From: JAGLTZ01 sp023135015
GTDB lineage: Bacteria > Blakebacterota > Blakebacteria > Blakebacterales > Blakebacteraceae
DNA: 14,348 bases
Assembly: GCA_030631625.1 (NCBI GenBank)
Contig: DAOVKT010000059.1
Span: forward strand, 1 to 14,348
Reading direction: 5' to 3'
The notes under the pieces were generated by a model. It saw nothing but the letters and a program-made list of their open reading frames with translations. It was not told the origin of the DNA and ran no database searches. Positions 1-7,492 of this stretch are shown here, in pieces. Made by a program: the position numbers and the translations under genes. How positions within the stretch are numbered: the first letter of the stretch is position 1; every line of letters starts with the position of its first letter.

Positions 1-12
1 GCCGTATCCCGA

Positions 13-73
13 CCGGCTGCGTTGCGTCTCCTCGCCATAGCCACTGCTATGCCTCGTCGCCACGCCTTGCCGG
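13..73. repeat. Imperfect hairpin, repeat-like non-coding sequence upstream of hyuB
   Basis: The core is a perfect 6-bp inverted repeat, CATAGC (36-41) and GCTATG (46-51), around a CACT loop. It is flanked by loosely complementary arms and bounded on both sides by CCGG (13-16 and 70-73). The rest of 1-156 has no convincing gene: the frame of the next gene is closed by TGA (118-120) and TAG (124-126). A second small stem, TGCCC (127-131) with GGGCA (140-144), lies just before the hyuB start. The structure resembles dispersed palindromic repeats (REP-like) or the edge of an inserted element, but only one copy is in view, so repeat status is inferred. Confidence 0.35.
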
Positions 74-156
74 TCAAGCACGGCGTCACTCTCGGTACCG
101 ACATTTGCTACGTGACATGACACTAGTGCCCGCTGAACAGGGCAGCTCTGGCAGAT

Positions 157-1731
157 ATGGATCCGGTACTGCTCGAAGTATATAAACACCGCTTTGCCGG
201 TATCGCCGAAGAGATGGGGGCAGTGCTCCAGCGGTCCTCCTCATCGCCGAACATTAAAGAACGCCGCGACTACTCGTGCGCTCTCTTCGATTCACAGGCC
301 CGTGTAATCGCCCAGGGGGATCACCTGCCAGTACATCTGGGCAGCATGCCTCGCTCTGTAGCTTCCGCGCTGGCCGGAGGTCATCTTCAGCCCGGTGAGA
401 TCGTCCTGCTCAACGACCCCTTCGCCGGAGGAACGCACCTGCCCGACCTGACCATGGTCGCGCCGGTGTATTCTCCGGCCGATCCCTCCCCGTTGTTTTA
501 CGTGGCATCGAGGGCTCACCACGCCGATGTGGGGGGTATAGCCCCGGGCTCGATGGCGGTTGCAACCGAGATCTATCAGGAGGGCCTTCGCATACCTCCC
601 GTTCGGCTGCGACGCGAAGGGCAGCAGGAACCCGATACCGACATAGTGGCGCTGATCATGGCCAACGTACGGACCCCTGAGGAGAGGGAGGGGGATATCA
701 GGGCGCAGATGGCCTCGCTCGATGTCGGCGCGGCGCGTCTTCAGGAGATCATGGGGGAAAGGGGTGTGGAGGAGCCCCTGGCCTATGCGGGGCACCTTCT
801 CGACTATGCCGAGCGGATGACCAGGGCGCTCATCTCCGATATGGCCGACGGAACCTACCGGTTCGAGGATCGCCTCGACGACGACGGAATGGGCAGCGGG
901 CCGCTCTCCATAAAGGTGGCCGTAACAATAGAGGGGGATGAGGCCACGGTCGATTTCACCGGTACCGCACCTCAGTGCCTCGGGCCGCTCAACGCCGTTG
1001 AAGCGGTCACCCTGTCGGCTACGGTTTACGTGTTCCGCTGCCTGCTCGACCCTTCGGTTCCACCCAACCACGGTTCCTTCATCCCAATCAGCCTGATCGC
1101 GCCGGAGGGCACACTGGTAAACGCCAGGCCGCCTGCGGCGGTGGCGGCGGGCAACGTGGAGACAAGCCAGCGCCTGGTGGATGTACTTCTCGGCGCAATG
1201 GCCCGGGCCGCTCCCGACAGGGTGCCGGCGGCAAGCCAGGGTACGATGAACAACTTGAGCATCGGTGGTATCGATCCCCGCACCGGTGAATCATTCGCCT
1301 ATTACGAAACCACGGGGGGAGGAATGGGAGGCAGACCCGGCAGTCCCGGTCCCTCTGCGATCCACTGCCATATGACCAATACCCGCAACACGCCGGTGGA
1401 GGCCCTGGAACACAGCTATCCCTTCAGGGTTGGGCGATACGGGGTGCGATCCGGCTCGGGAGGAGCCGGGAAGCACCCGGGTGGTGACGGTATCGTCAGG
1501 GAACTCCGCCTGCTGGCTCCGGCCACGGTGAGCCTGCTGTGCGAGCGGCGCACCTTCGGGCCGTACGGGCTGCACGATGGTGAGGCGGGCAGTCCGGGTT
1601 GTGGGGTACGGATCGGTACCGGTGGCGAGGAGGAGCCGATGGCGGGCAAGGGAACCTGGCAGCTGGGAGCGGGCGAAGCGATCAGACTGGAAACGCCGGG
1701 CGGCGGAGGCTGGGGCGATGCCGGTCGCTGA
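157..1731 (+). CDS. hyuB: Hydantoinase B / oxoprolinase family protein (HyuB-like subunit)
   Basis: The 524-residue protein matches the B subunit of the hydantoinase/5-oxoprolinase/acetone-carboxylase family. These cytoplasmic enzymes normally pair with an ATP-binding HyuA subunit to open hydantoin, methylhydantoin or 5-oxoproline rings. Seen directly: the N-terminal PNIKERRDYSCALFD block (residues 31-45), NDPFAGGTHLPD (86-97) and RAHHADVGG (119-127), the last two with His and Asp residues typical of the metal or substrate site, and the family-typical C-terminal PGGGGWG (514-520). The length is normal for HyuB, so the gene looks complete. The ATG at 157 places the family N-terminus (MDPVLLEVYKHRF) correctly, although no good ribosome site precedes it. 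HyuA usually lies immediately upstream, but here there is only repeat-like non-coding DNA, so the partner must be elsewhere or absent. The substrate cannot be assigned from sequence. carA starts 30 nt downstream. Confidence 0.9.
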   Translation: MDPVLLEVYKHRFAGIAEEMGAVLQRSSSSPNIKERRDYSCALFDSQARVIAQGDHLPVHLGSMPRSVASALAGGHLQPGEIVLLNDPFAGGTHLPDLTMVAPVYSPADPSPLFYVASRAHHADVGGIAPGSMAVATEIYQEGLRIPPVRLRREGQQEPDTDIVALIMANVRTPEEREGDIRAQMASLDVGAARLQEIMGERGVEEPLAYAGHLLDYAERMTRALISDMADGTYRFEDRLDDDGMGSGPLSIKVAVTIEGDEATVDFTGTAPQCLGPLNAVEAVTLSATVYVFRCLLDPSVPPNHGSFIPISLIAPEGTLVNARPPAAVAAGNVETSQRLVDVLLGAMARAAPDRVPAASQGTMNNLSIGGIDPRTGESFAYYETTGGGMGGRPGSPGPSAIHCHMTNTRNTPVEALEHSYPFRVGRYGVRSGSGGAGKHPGGDGIVRELRLLAPATVSLLCERRTFGPYGLHDGEAGSPGCGVRIGTGGEEEPMAGKGTWQLGAGEAIRLETPGGGGWGDAGR

Positions 1732-1745
1732 CGCAGTTTCCAAGC

Positions 1746-1752
1746 GGAGGAG
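1746..1752 (+). promoter_or_regulatory. Strong Shine-Dalgarno that fixes the TTG start of carA
   Basis: GGAGGAG lies 9 nt before TTG at 1762. The first in-frame ATG comes well inside conserved CarA sequence, so this site decides in favour of the TTG start, which gives the standard N-terminus MDAYLILEDGRTF. Confidence 0.75.
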
Positions 1753-1761
1753 AAAGCCCAG

Positions 1762-2934
1762 TTGGACGCATACCTGATCCTGGAAGACGGGCGCACTTTC
1801 CCGGGCAAGTCGTTCGGAGCAGTGGTCGAAACGACGGGAGAGGTGGTTTTCAACACCGCCATGACCGGGTATCAGGAGATCCTCACCGATCCTTCCTATG
1901 CCGGTCAGATCGTGGTAATGACCTACCCGCTGATCGGCAATTACGGTGTGACGCCGGAAGACGCTGAGTCACGCGGTGTATGGCCTGAAGGGTTCGTGGT
2001 GCGCGAGTACTCCGATCTCTTCAGCAACTGGCGTGGACGACAGGACCTTACCCTCTACCTGCGCGAGCATGGTGTGGCCGGGATAGCCGGTGTGGATACA
2101 CGGGCATTGACGAGGCATATACGGTCCGCCGGGGCAATGCGTGGGATCATCTCCACTTCCTCCGATATAGAGTCGCTGCTCGCCACCGTCAGGCTGAGTC
2201 CGCGGATGGTCGGTCGCGACCTGGTCCACGAGGTGACCGTAGCCGAACCCTACGTGTGGGATCAGCCGAGTCCTCCTCCCTTCGGCATCCCCGACGAGCA
2301 GACTCAGGCAGATGTTGTACCAGATGACGAGCCCCCGCTGCCCGCTGGGTCGCTGCGGGTTGCGGTCATCGATTTCGGGGTAAAGCAGAACATCCTGCGC
2401 AGGCTCGTGGATGCAGGGAGCGCCGTGACCGTCTTTCCGGCAGATTTTCCCGCTGATGAGGTGCTGGTGTCAGATCCACACGGTGTGGTCTTCTCGAACG
2501 GTCCCGGAGACCCTGCGGCACTGCCGGCGATAGTGGAACAGGCGCGCATCCTGGCCAACTCGGTTCCCTCGTTCGGTATATGCCTGGGACACCAGATCCT
2601 GGGGCAGGTCTTCGGCTACAGCACCTATAAGCTTAAGTTCGGCCACCACGGCGCCAACCACCCGGTGAAGCGGCTGGAAACGGGAAGGGTGGAGATCACC
2701 AGCCAGAACCACGGGTTCGCCGTCGACCTCGAGAGTGGCGGATCCGGCCTTGTTGAGACCCACATCAATCTAAACGACGGTACCAATGAAGGTTTCATGC
2801 ATGCAGAACTGCCGGTCTTCGCGGTCCAGTACCACCCCGAGGCATCGCCCGGTCCACGCGACGCCGCCTACCTCTTCCGCGAGTTCGTGCGCTCGATGGG
2901 CAGGCACCGCGATGCCGGCAGTGGGGGGTTGTAG
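1762..2934 (+). CDS. carA: Carbamoyl-phosphate synthase small (glutaminase) subunit
   Basis: CarA hydrolyses glutamine and passes ammonia through a tunnel to CarB for carbamoyl phosphate synthesis, feeding the pyrimidine and arginine pathways in the cytoplasm. The 390-residue length is normal. The N-terminal CPSase small-chain domain (about residues 1-165) has the signature FNTAMTGYQEIL. A proline- and acid-rich linker (about 167-197) leads to the class I glutamine amidotransferase domain. The catalytic triad is intact: Cys274 in FGICLGHQ, His358 and Glu360 in QYHPEASPGP. The start is TTG with a strong ribosome site. carB follows after 3 nt, so the two are surely co-transcribed and probably translationally coupled. 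hyuB ends 30 nt upstream and may share the transcript. I saw no arginine- or pyrimidine-responsive operator or attenuator. Confidence 0.98.
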   Translation: MDAYLILEDGRTFPGKSFGAVVETTGEVVFNTAMTGYQEILTDPSYAGQIVVMTYPLIGNYGVTPEDAESRGVWPEGFVVREYSDLFSNWRGRQDLTLYLREHGVAGIAGVDTRALTRHIRSAGAMRGIISTSSDIESLLATVRLSPRMVGRDLVHEVTVAEPYVWDQPSPPPFGIPDEQTQADVVPDDEPPLPAGSLRVAVIDFGVKQNILRRLVDAGSAVTVFPADFPADEVLVSDPHGVVFSNGPGDPAALPAIVEQARILANSVPSFGICLGHQILGQVFGYSTYKLKFGHHGANHPVKRLETGRVEITSQNHGFAVDLESGGSGLVETHINLNDGTNEGFMHAELPVFAVQYHPEASPGPRDAAYLFREFVRSMGRHRDAGSGGL

Positions 2935-2937
2935 GCG

Positions 2938-5900
2938 ATGGGGCGCCGCGACGACCTGAAGAAGATCGCGATCATCGGCTCGGGTCCTATTGTGATCGGC
3001 CAGGCGTGCGAGTTTGACTATTCGGGAACGCAGGCGTGCAAGGCGCTGTTGGAAGAAGGGTACGAGGTGGTCCTGGTCAATTCCAATCCGGCAACGATCA
3101 TGACCGACCCGGAGTTCGCTACGCGTACATATGTGGAGCCGCTGACCCCGGAAATCGTGGAGATGATCCTGGAGCGGGAGCGGCCCGACGCATTACTGCC
3201 AACCGTCGGCGGCCAGACGGGTCTGAACCTCGCTGTCGAGCTGGCCGACAGCGGAACCCTGGAGAGACTCGGCGTGGAGCTGATTGGCGCCAAAATCGGG
3301 GCGATCCGGATGGCCGAGGACCGCGAGCTGTTCAAGGAGGCGATGGAGGCGGTAGGACTGGAGTGCCCGCTGAGCGGTTACGTCAACACCGTCGATGAGA
3401 CGATACAGCTGGCAGGGTCGATCGGCTACCCGGTCATTATCCGGCCATCCTTCACGCTCGGAGGTTCCGGCGGAGGTGTGGCATTCAATGTGGAGGAGCT
3501 GCGCCGGATGGCCGAGACCGGGATCGATCTGAGTCCAGTCAGCCGGATCCTGGTCGAGGAATCGGTGATCGGCTGGAAGGAGTACGAGCTGGAGGTGATG
3601 CGCGACCTGAACGACAACGTGGTCGTGATCTGCTCCATCGAGAACTTCGATGCCATGGGGGTCCACACAGGAGACTCGATCACGGTGGCCCCGGCCCAGA
3701 CCCTGACGGACCGGGAATACCAGCGGATGCGCGATATGGCAATAAAGGTGATCCGTACTGTCGGGGTGGAGACCGGGGGGAGCAACATCCAGTTTGCCCT
3801 GAACCCCGACGACGGGCGGATGCTGGTTATCGAGATGAACCCCAGGGTCAGCCGCTCCAGCGCCCTGGCCAGCAAGGCCACCGGCTTCCCGATAGCGAAA
3901 ATTGCGGCAAAACTGGCTGTCGGATATACCCTCGATGAGATACCTAACGACATCACCCGCGAGACCCCGGCATCGTTTGAGCCGACCATCGATTACTGCG
4001 TGGTCAAGATTCCCCGCTGGGCCTTCGAGAAGTTTCCCAATGTCGACCAGACCCTGACCACCCAGATGAAGTCGGTCGGAGAGGCGATGGCGATCGGAAG
4101 GACATTCAAAGAGGCCCTCTTGAAGGGGATCCGCTCGCTCGAGATAGACCGGGCCGGGCTCTCTGACGGGGCAGCCGATCTGGATGCAGACCGGCTGAGG
4201 GAATGCCTGAGGGTTCCCAACTGGGAGAGACTCTTCTACATCCACCTGGCGTTCCAGTCGGGAATGGACCTGAGCGAGGTGAACCAGCTGACCGGTATCG
4301 ATCCATGGTTCCTGCGTCAGATCGAGCAGCTGGTGGACCTGGAGGGCCGTCTGCGCGCCTTCGATCTCGACCGCTTGCCGAAGAGACTGCTCGTAAAGGC
4401 GAAGCGGTTCGGCTACAGCGACCTGGAACTCTCCAGGCTGCTGGGCTGTGATGAGGAAGGGGTGCGGCAAAGACGCGGTGAGCTGAGGCTCCGGCCCGTA
4501 TACAAGAGGGTCGATACCTGCGGTGCGGAGTTCGAGGCCTACACGCCCTATTTCTATTCCACCTACGAGATGGAGGATGAGTCGCGGCCTACAGACAGAC
4601 GCAAGATCATCATACTTGGGGGCGGCCCCAACCGGATCGGGCAGGGGATTGAGTTCGACTACTGCTGCTGCCACGCCTCGTTTGCTCTGAAGGAGGAGGG
4701 GTTCGAGACCATAATGGTCAATTGCAACCCCGAGACGGTCTCGACCGACTACGACACGTCCGACAGGTTGTATTTCGAGCCTCTCACGCTGGAAGACATC
4801 CTTCACGTCGTAGAGACAGAGAAGCCGGAGGGGGTGATTGTCCAGTACGGCGGGCAATCGCCGTTGCGGTTGGCCCTCGATCTGCAGAGGGCCGGTGTGC
4901 CGATAATAGGCACCAGCCCCGAATCAATCGACCTGGCCGAGGATCGCCGGCGGTTCGGCGCGCTGCTGGAAGAGCTGGGGATTCCCCGTCCCGCCGATGG
5001 AACCGCCACCGACGTCGAAGGGGCGCTTGAGGTGGCCCGGCAGATCGGATACCCGGTCCTCATCAGGCCATCCTACGTGTTGGGGGGCAGAGCGATGGCC
5101 ATCGTCTACGATGAGCGCGACCTGGAGACGTACATGCTCACGGCGGTAAAGGCCAGCCCCGAGCACCCGGTGCTAATCGATCGCTTCCTCGAAGGCGCCA
5201 CCGAGGTGGATGTGGATGCGGTGGCCGATGGTGAACGGGTGGTGATCGCCGGCATCATGGAGCATATTGAGGAGGCGGGCGTTCACTCGGGCGATTCGGC
5301 CTGTGTGCTACCACCTTACAGGCTTCCCGATGAGGCTGTGGAAACGATTTCAGATTACACCGTGCGGCTTGCGGAGGCGCTGGATGTGAGTGGTCTGATC
5401 AATGTGCAGTATGCCGTGCAGAGCGGCAGGGTATATGTGCTCGAAGTCAACCCGCGCGCCAGCCGGACGGTCCCTTTCGTCAGCAAAGCCACTGGTGTTC
5501 CCTGGGCGAAAGTCGCGGCGAAGGTGATGGCCGGCAGGACACTGGATGAACTTGGGATCGGCGGAGAGTCGAAGGTGTCTGATTATTTTGTGAAAGCTGT
5601 TGTGTTTCCCTTCATGAAATTCCCCGGAACAGATACCATTCTGGGCCCGGAGATGAAGAGCACGGGGGAGGTGATGGGTTCCTCCGGCTCCGTCGGCCTG
5701 GCGATTGCAAAGGCGTTTGCCTCCGCCGGTAACCAGCTTCCGGTCGACGGGACAGTTTTTCTGAGCGTATCAGACCCGGACAAACCTGCCGCTCTCGAGG
5801 TAGCGAGCCAGCTGACCGAGATGGGGTTCGAAATTGTAGCCACCGAAGGGACTGCGAAGCATCTTAAAGCTGCGGGTGTAGGGGCGATACATGTATACAA

Positions 5901-6147
5901 GGTAGGAGAGGGACCACGTCCGCATGTTGTAGACCGTATCAAGAACGGGGAGATCGATCTCATTATCAATACTCCCCTCGGGCGGGCACCACGTGCCGAC
6001 GACAAATCGATACGTACCGAAGCTGTCTCACGCGGGGTTCCCTGTATCACTACTATGGAGGGGGCCGCGGCGGCCGTTGATGGCATCCGGGCCCTCAGGG
6101 AAGGGATATTGCAGGTGAGGAGTCTTCAGGAATACCATGGAGCGTGA
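2938..6147 (+). CDS. carB: Carbamoyl-phosphate synthase large subunit
   Basis: CarB uses two ATP, bicarbonate and ammonia from CarA to make carbamoyl phosphate. At 1069 residues it is full length (about 1,070 in typical bacteria). The two homologous ATP-grasp halves are plain. The first begins IIGSGPIVIGQACEFDYSG and the second has GGGPNRIGQGIEFDY starting near residue 561. Between them lies the helical oligomerisation domain (about 400-550). The C-terminal MGS-like allosteric domain starts near residue 940 and includes VATEGTAKHL and NTPLGRAPRADD, so regulation by nucleotides or ornithine is possible; the effector cannot be read from sequence. The gene starts at ATG 3 nt after carA. Its last 11 nt overlap the start of the diguanylate cyclase gene. 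No frameshift or missing motif is seen. Confidence 0.98.
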   Translation: MGRRDDLKKIAIIGSGPIVIGQACEFDYSGTQACKALLEEGYEVVLVNSNPATIMTDPEFATRTYVEPLTPEIVEMILERERPDALLPTVGGQTGLNLAVELADSGTLERLGVELIGAKIGAIRMAEDRELFKEAMEAVGLECPLSGYVNTVDETIQLAGSIGYPVIIRPSFTLGGSGGGVAFNVEELRRMAETGIDLSPVSRILVEESVIGWKEYELEVMRDLNDNVVVICSIENFDAMGVHTGDSITVAPAQTLTDREYQRMRDMAIKVIRTVGVETGGSNIQFALNPDDGRMLVIEMNPRVSRSSALASKATGFPIAKIAAKLAVGYTLDEIPNDITRETPASFEPTIDYCVVKIPRWAFEKFPNVDQTLTTQMKSVGEAMAIGRTFKEALLKGIRSLEIDRAGLSDGAADLDADRLRECLRVPNWERLFYIHLAFQSGMDLSEVNQLTGIDPWFLRQIEQLVDLEGRLRAFDLDRLPKRLLVKAKRFGYSDLELSRLLGCDEEGVRQRRGELRLRPVYKRVDTCGAEFEAYTPYFYSTYEMEDESRPTDRRKIIILGGGPNRIGQGIEFDYCCCHASFALKEEGFETIMVNCNPETVSTDYDTSDRLYFEPLTLEDILHVVETEKPEGVIVQYGGQSPLRLALDLQRAGVPIIGTSPESIDLAEDRRRFGALLEELGIPRPADGTATDVEGALEVARQIGYPVLIRPSYVLGGRAMAIVYDERDLETYMLTAVKASPEHPVLIDRFLEGATEVDVDAVADGERVVIAGIMEHIEEAGVHSGDSACVLPPYRLPDEAVETISDYTVRLAEALDVSGLINVQYAVQSGRVYVLEVNPRASRTVPFVSKATGVPWAKVAAKVMAGRTLDELGIGGESKVSDYFVKAVVFPFMKFPGTDTILGPEMKSTGEVMGSSGSVGLAIAKAFASAGNQLPVDGTVFLSVSDPDKPAALEVASQLTEMGFEIVATEGTAKHLKAAGVGAIHVYKVGEGPRPHVVDRIKNGEIDLIINTPLGRAPRADDKSIRTEAVSRGVPCITTMEGAAAAVDGIRALREGILQVRSLQEYHGA

Positions 6148-7399
6148 AACTCTCCTCGACGGTCTGCTCGTGCAGGACGAGGAGCCGGAGACCGTAGTAC
6201 ACCAGCGCTCCGATTATCTCCAGCGTGTATATCTGCTGATGCGCATGCGATGGTTCGCTATCGTGGCACTTCTGGTGACGACCTGGCTTGCATCCGAGAT
6301 AGGCGATTTCCAGTTCAGCAGGATTCCGCCAGGTCTTGTTCTGGTCGCAATGGCCCTCTACAACGTGGCGTTCGAGATCGACTTCTACTTCCTGGAGCGC
6401 AAAAAGCTGGATGTAAAGGGCCTGGGAGCGCTCTACAGGTCAGCCATAGTACAGATCGACCTCGACCTGGTGGCGCTGACCTTCCTGGTACACTTCACGG
6501 GTGGTATCGACAGCCCGTTTGTTCTCTTCTATATCTTCCACACGATTACCGCCTCCTATCTGCTGAGCCGCGCGGAGACCTTCCTGCACGCCACGCTGGC
6601 TCTGGGCCTCTTCGCCACCATGTGTTACCTGGAGTACCAGCCGGTCATAATAGAATCGCTCGATATGCAAATCCTCCAGCATGTGGGCCTTTACAGGGTT
6701 TCGGATCTGATCGTCGGGCCGAAGGAGAACTTCGAGAATATACGATACATAGGAGCTTTCATGCTCGCCCTGGCCGCCATGCTGTATATCTCCGCAGGTA
6801 TCGGTACCGACCTCACGGCCCGGTACCGCCGGAAAGAGCAGGACATCAGGGAGAAGGCGATCACCGACGGCCTGACCGGACTCTATAACTACCGTCATTT
6901 CTCGCAGCAGCTCGAGCTGGAATTCGAGCGTGCCCGCCGGTACGGGCACACCCTCTCGCTGGTGATGGTGGATATGGACGGGTTGAAGGCGTACAACGAC
7001 GTGCACGGCCATCTGCTCGGCAGCCAGTCCCTCAAGGAGATCGCGGAGATATTGAAGGGCTCGACGCGCACGATCGACGTGGTGGCGAAATACGGGGGAG
7101 ACGAATTCGCATTGGTCCTTCCCGAGACCGACAAGGATGGGGCCGGCTTTATCGCCGAACGGATACGGCAGCGGGTTCGGGAACACCGCTTTCTGGTCAC
7201 CGACCGCAAGCGGACAGGCCAGCTTTCGGTATCTGTGGGCGTCTCCACCTTCCCGGAGGACGCCAGTGCGGTCAGGGAGCTGGTCGATGTGGCCGACCGC
7301 TGTCTCTTCAAAGCCAAGCAGGCCGGACGTAACCGCGTGAAGATAGCGGGGCGGGAGGGCTTCCTGGGTGGTGAGGTAGATGGGAAGGGACGGGAATAG
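6137..7399 (+). CDS. Membrane-bound diguanylate cyclase (six-TM sensor + GGDEF domain)
   Basis: The predicted product makes cyclic di-GMP from two GTP at the inner membrane. The N-terminal half holds about six hydrophobic segments (roughly residues 38-55, 65-82, 107-119, 125-143, 148-165 and 204-223). A short charged helix then joins the C-terminal GGDEF domain. That domain is intact: DGLTGLYNYRH at 244-254, the active-site loop GGDEF at 320-324, and the inhibitory I-site RTID (RxxD) at 311-314, exactly five residues before GGDEF. Product-feedback inhibition is therefore expected. The sensor segment TGGIDSPFVLFYIFH (121-135) resembles a motif I associate with six-helix sensor kinases; its ligand is unknown. 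The ATG at 6137 lies inside the carB 3' end (11-nt overlap) with AGGA just upstream, which suggests translational coupling to carB. The reading frame is complete and no EAL or HD-GYP domain is fused. Confidence 0.93.
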   Translation: MERETLLDGLLVQDEEPETVVHQRSDYLQRVYLLMRMRWFAIVALLVTTWLASEIGDFQFSRIPPGLVLVAMALYNVAFEIDFYFLERKKLDVKGLGALYRSAIVQIDLDLVALTFLVHFTGGIDSPFVLFYIFHTITASYLLSRAETFLHATLALGLFATMCYLEYQPVIIESLDMQILQHVGLYRVSDLIVGPKENFENIRYIGAFMLALAAMLYISAGIGTDLTARYRRKEQDIREKAITDGLTGLYNYRHFSQQLELEFERARRYGHTLSLVMVDMDGLKAYNDVHGHLLGSQSLKEIAEILKGSTRTIDVVAKYGGDEFALVLPETDKDGAGFIAERIRQRVREHRFLVTDRKRTGQLSVSVGVSTFPEDASAVRELVDVADRCLFKAKQAGRNRVKIAGREGFLGGEVDGKGRE

Positions 7400-7492
7400 G
7401 TACTGATAGGAGGCCTGGAACAGCGGGTCTGCCTCGCACGTTGAATATACTGAACACTGTAGAATTCTCGGGGAGAGCTTTCGACTGACATC

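Noticed and set aside
1..130. Minus-strand open frame running off the left edge with a GTG start near 130
   Set aside because: The peptide has no recognisable family, no ribosome site was identified, and the region is dominated by inverted repeats.
3193..4857. Long open frame (554 codons) on the minus strand opposite carB
   Set aside because: It is a shadow of the GC-rich carB coding sequence; the plus-strand protein has all CarB motifs and the antisense translation shows no recognisable domain.
7441..7465. TTGAAT and TAGAAT as a promoter for the TPR gene
   Set aside because: The spacing is only 13 nt, too short for sigma-70, and no better -35 fits TAGAAT.
7408..7488. AGGAGG followed by a possible 19-codon frame starting CTG at 7429
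   Set aside because: The start would be CTG with a long spacer, no conserved peptide is visible, and the purine run may be chance. Not enough to call a leader peptide.
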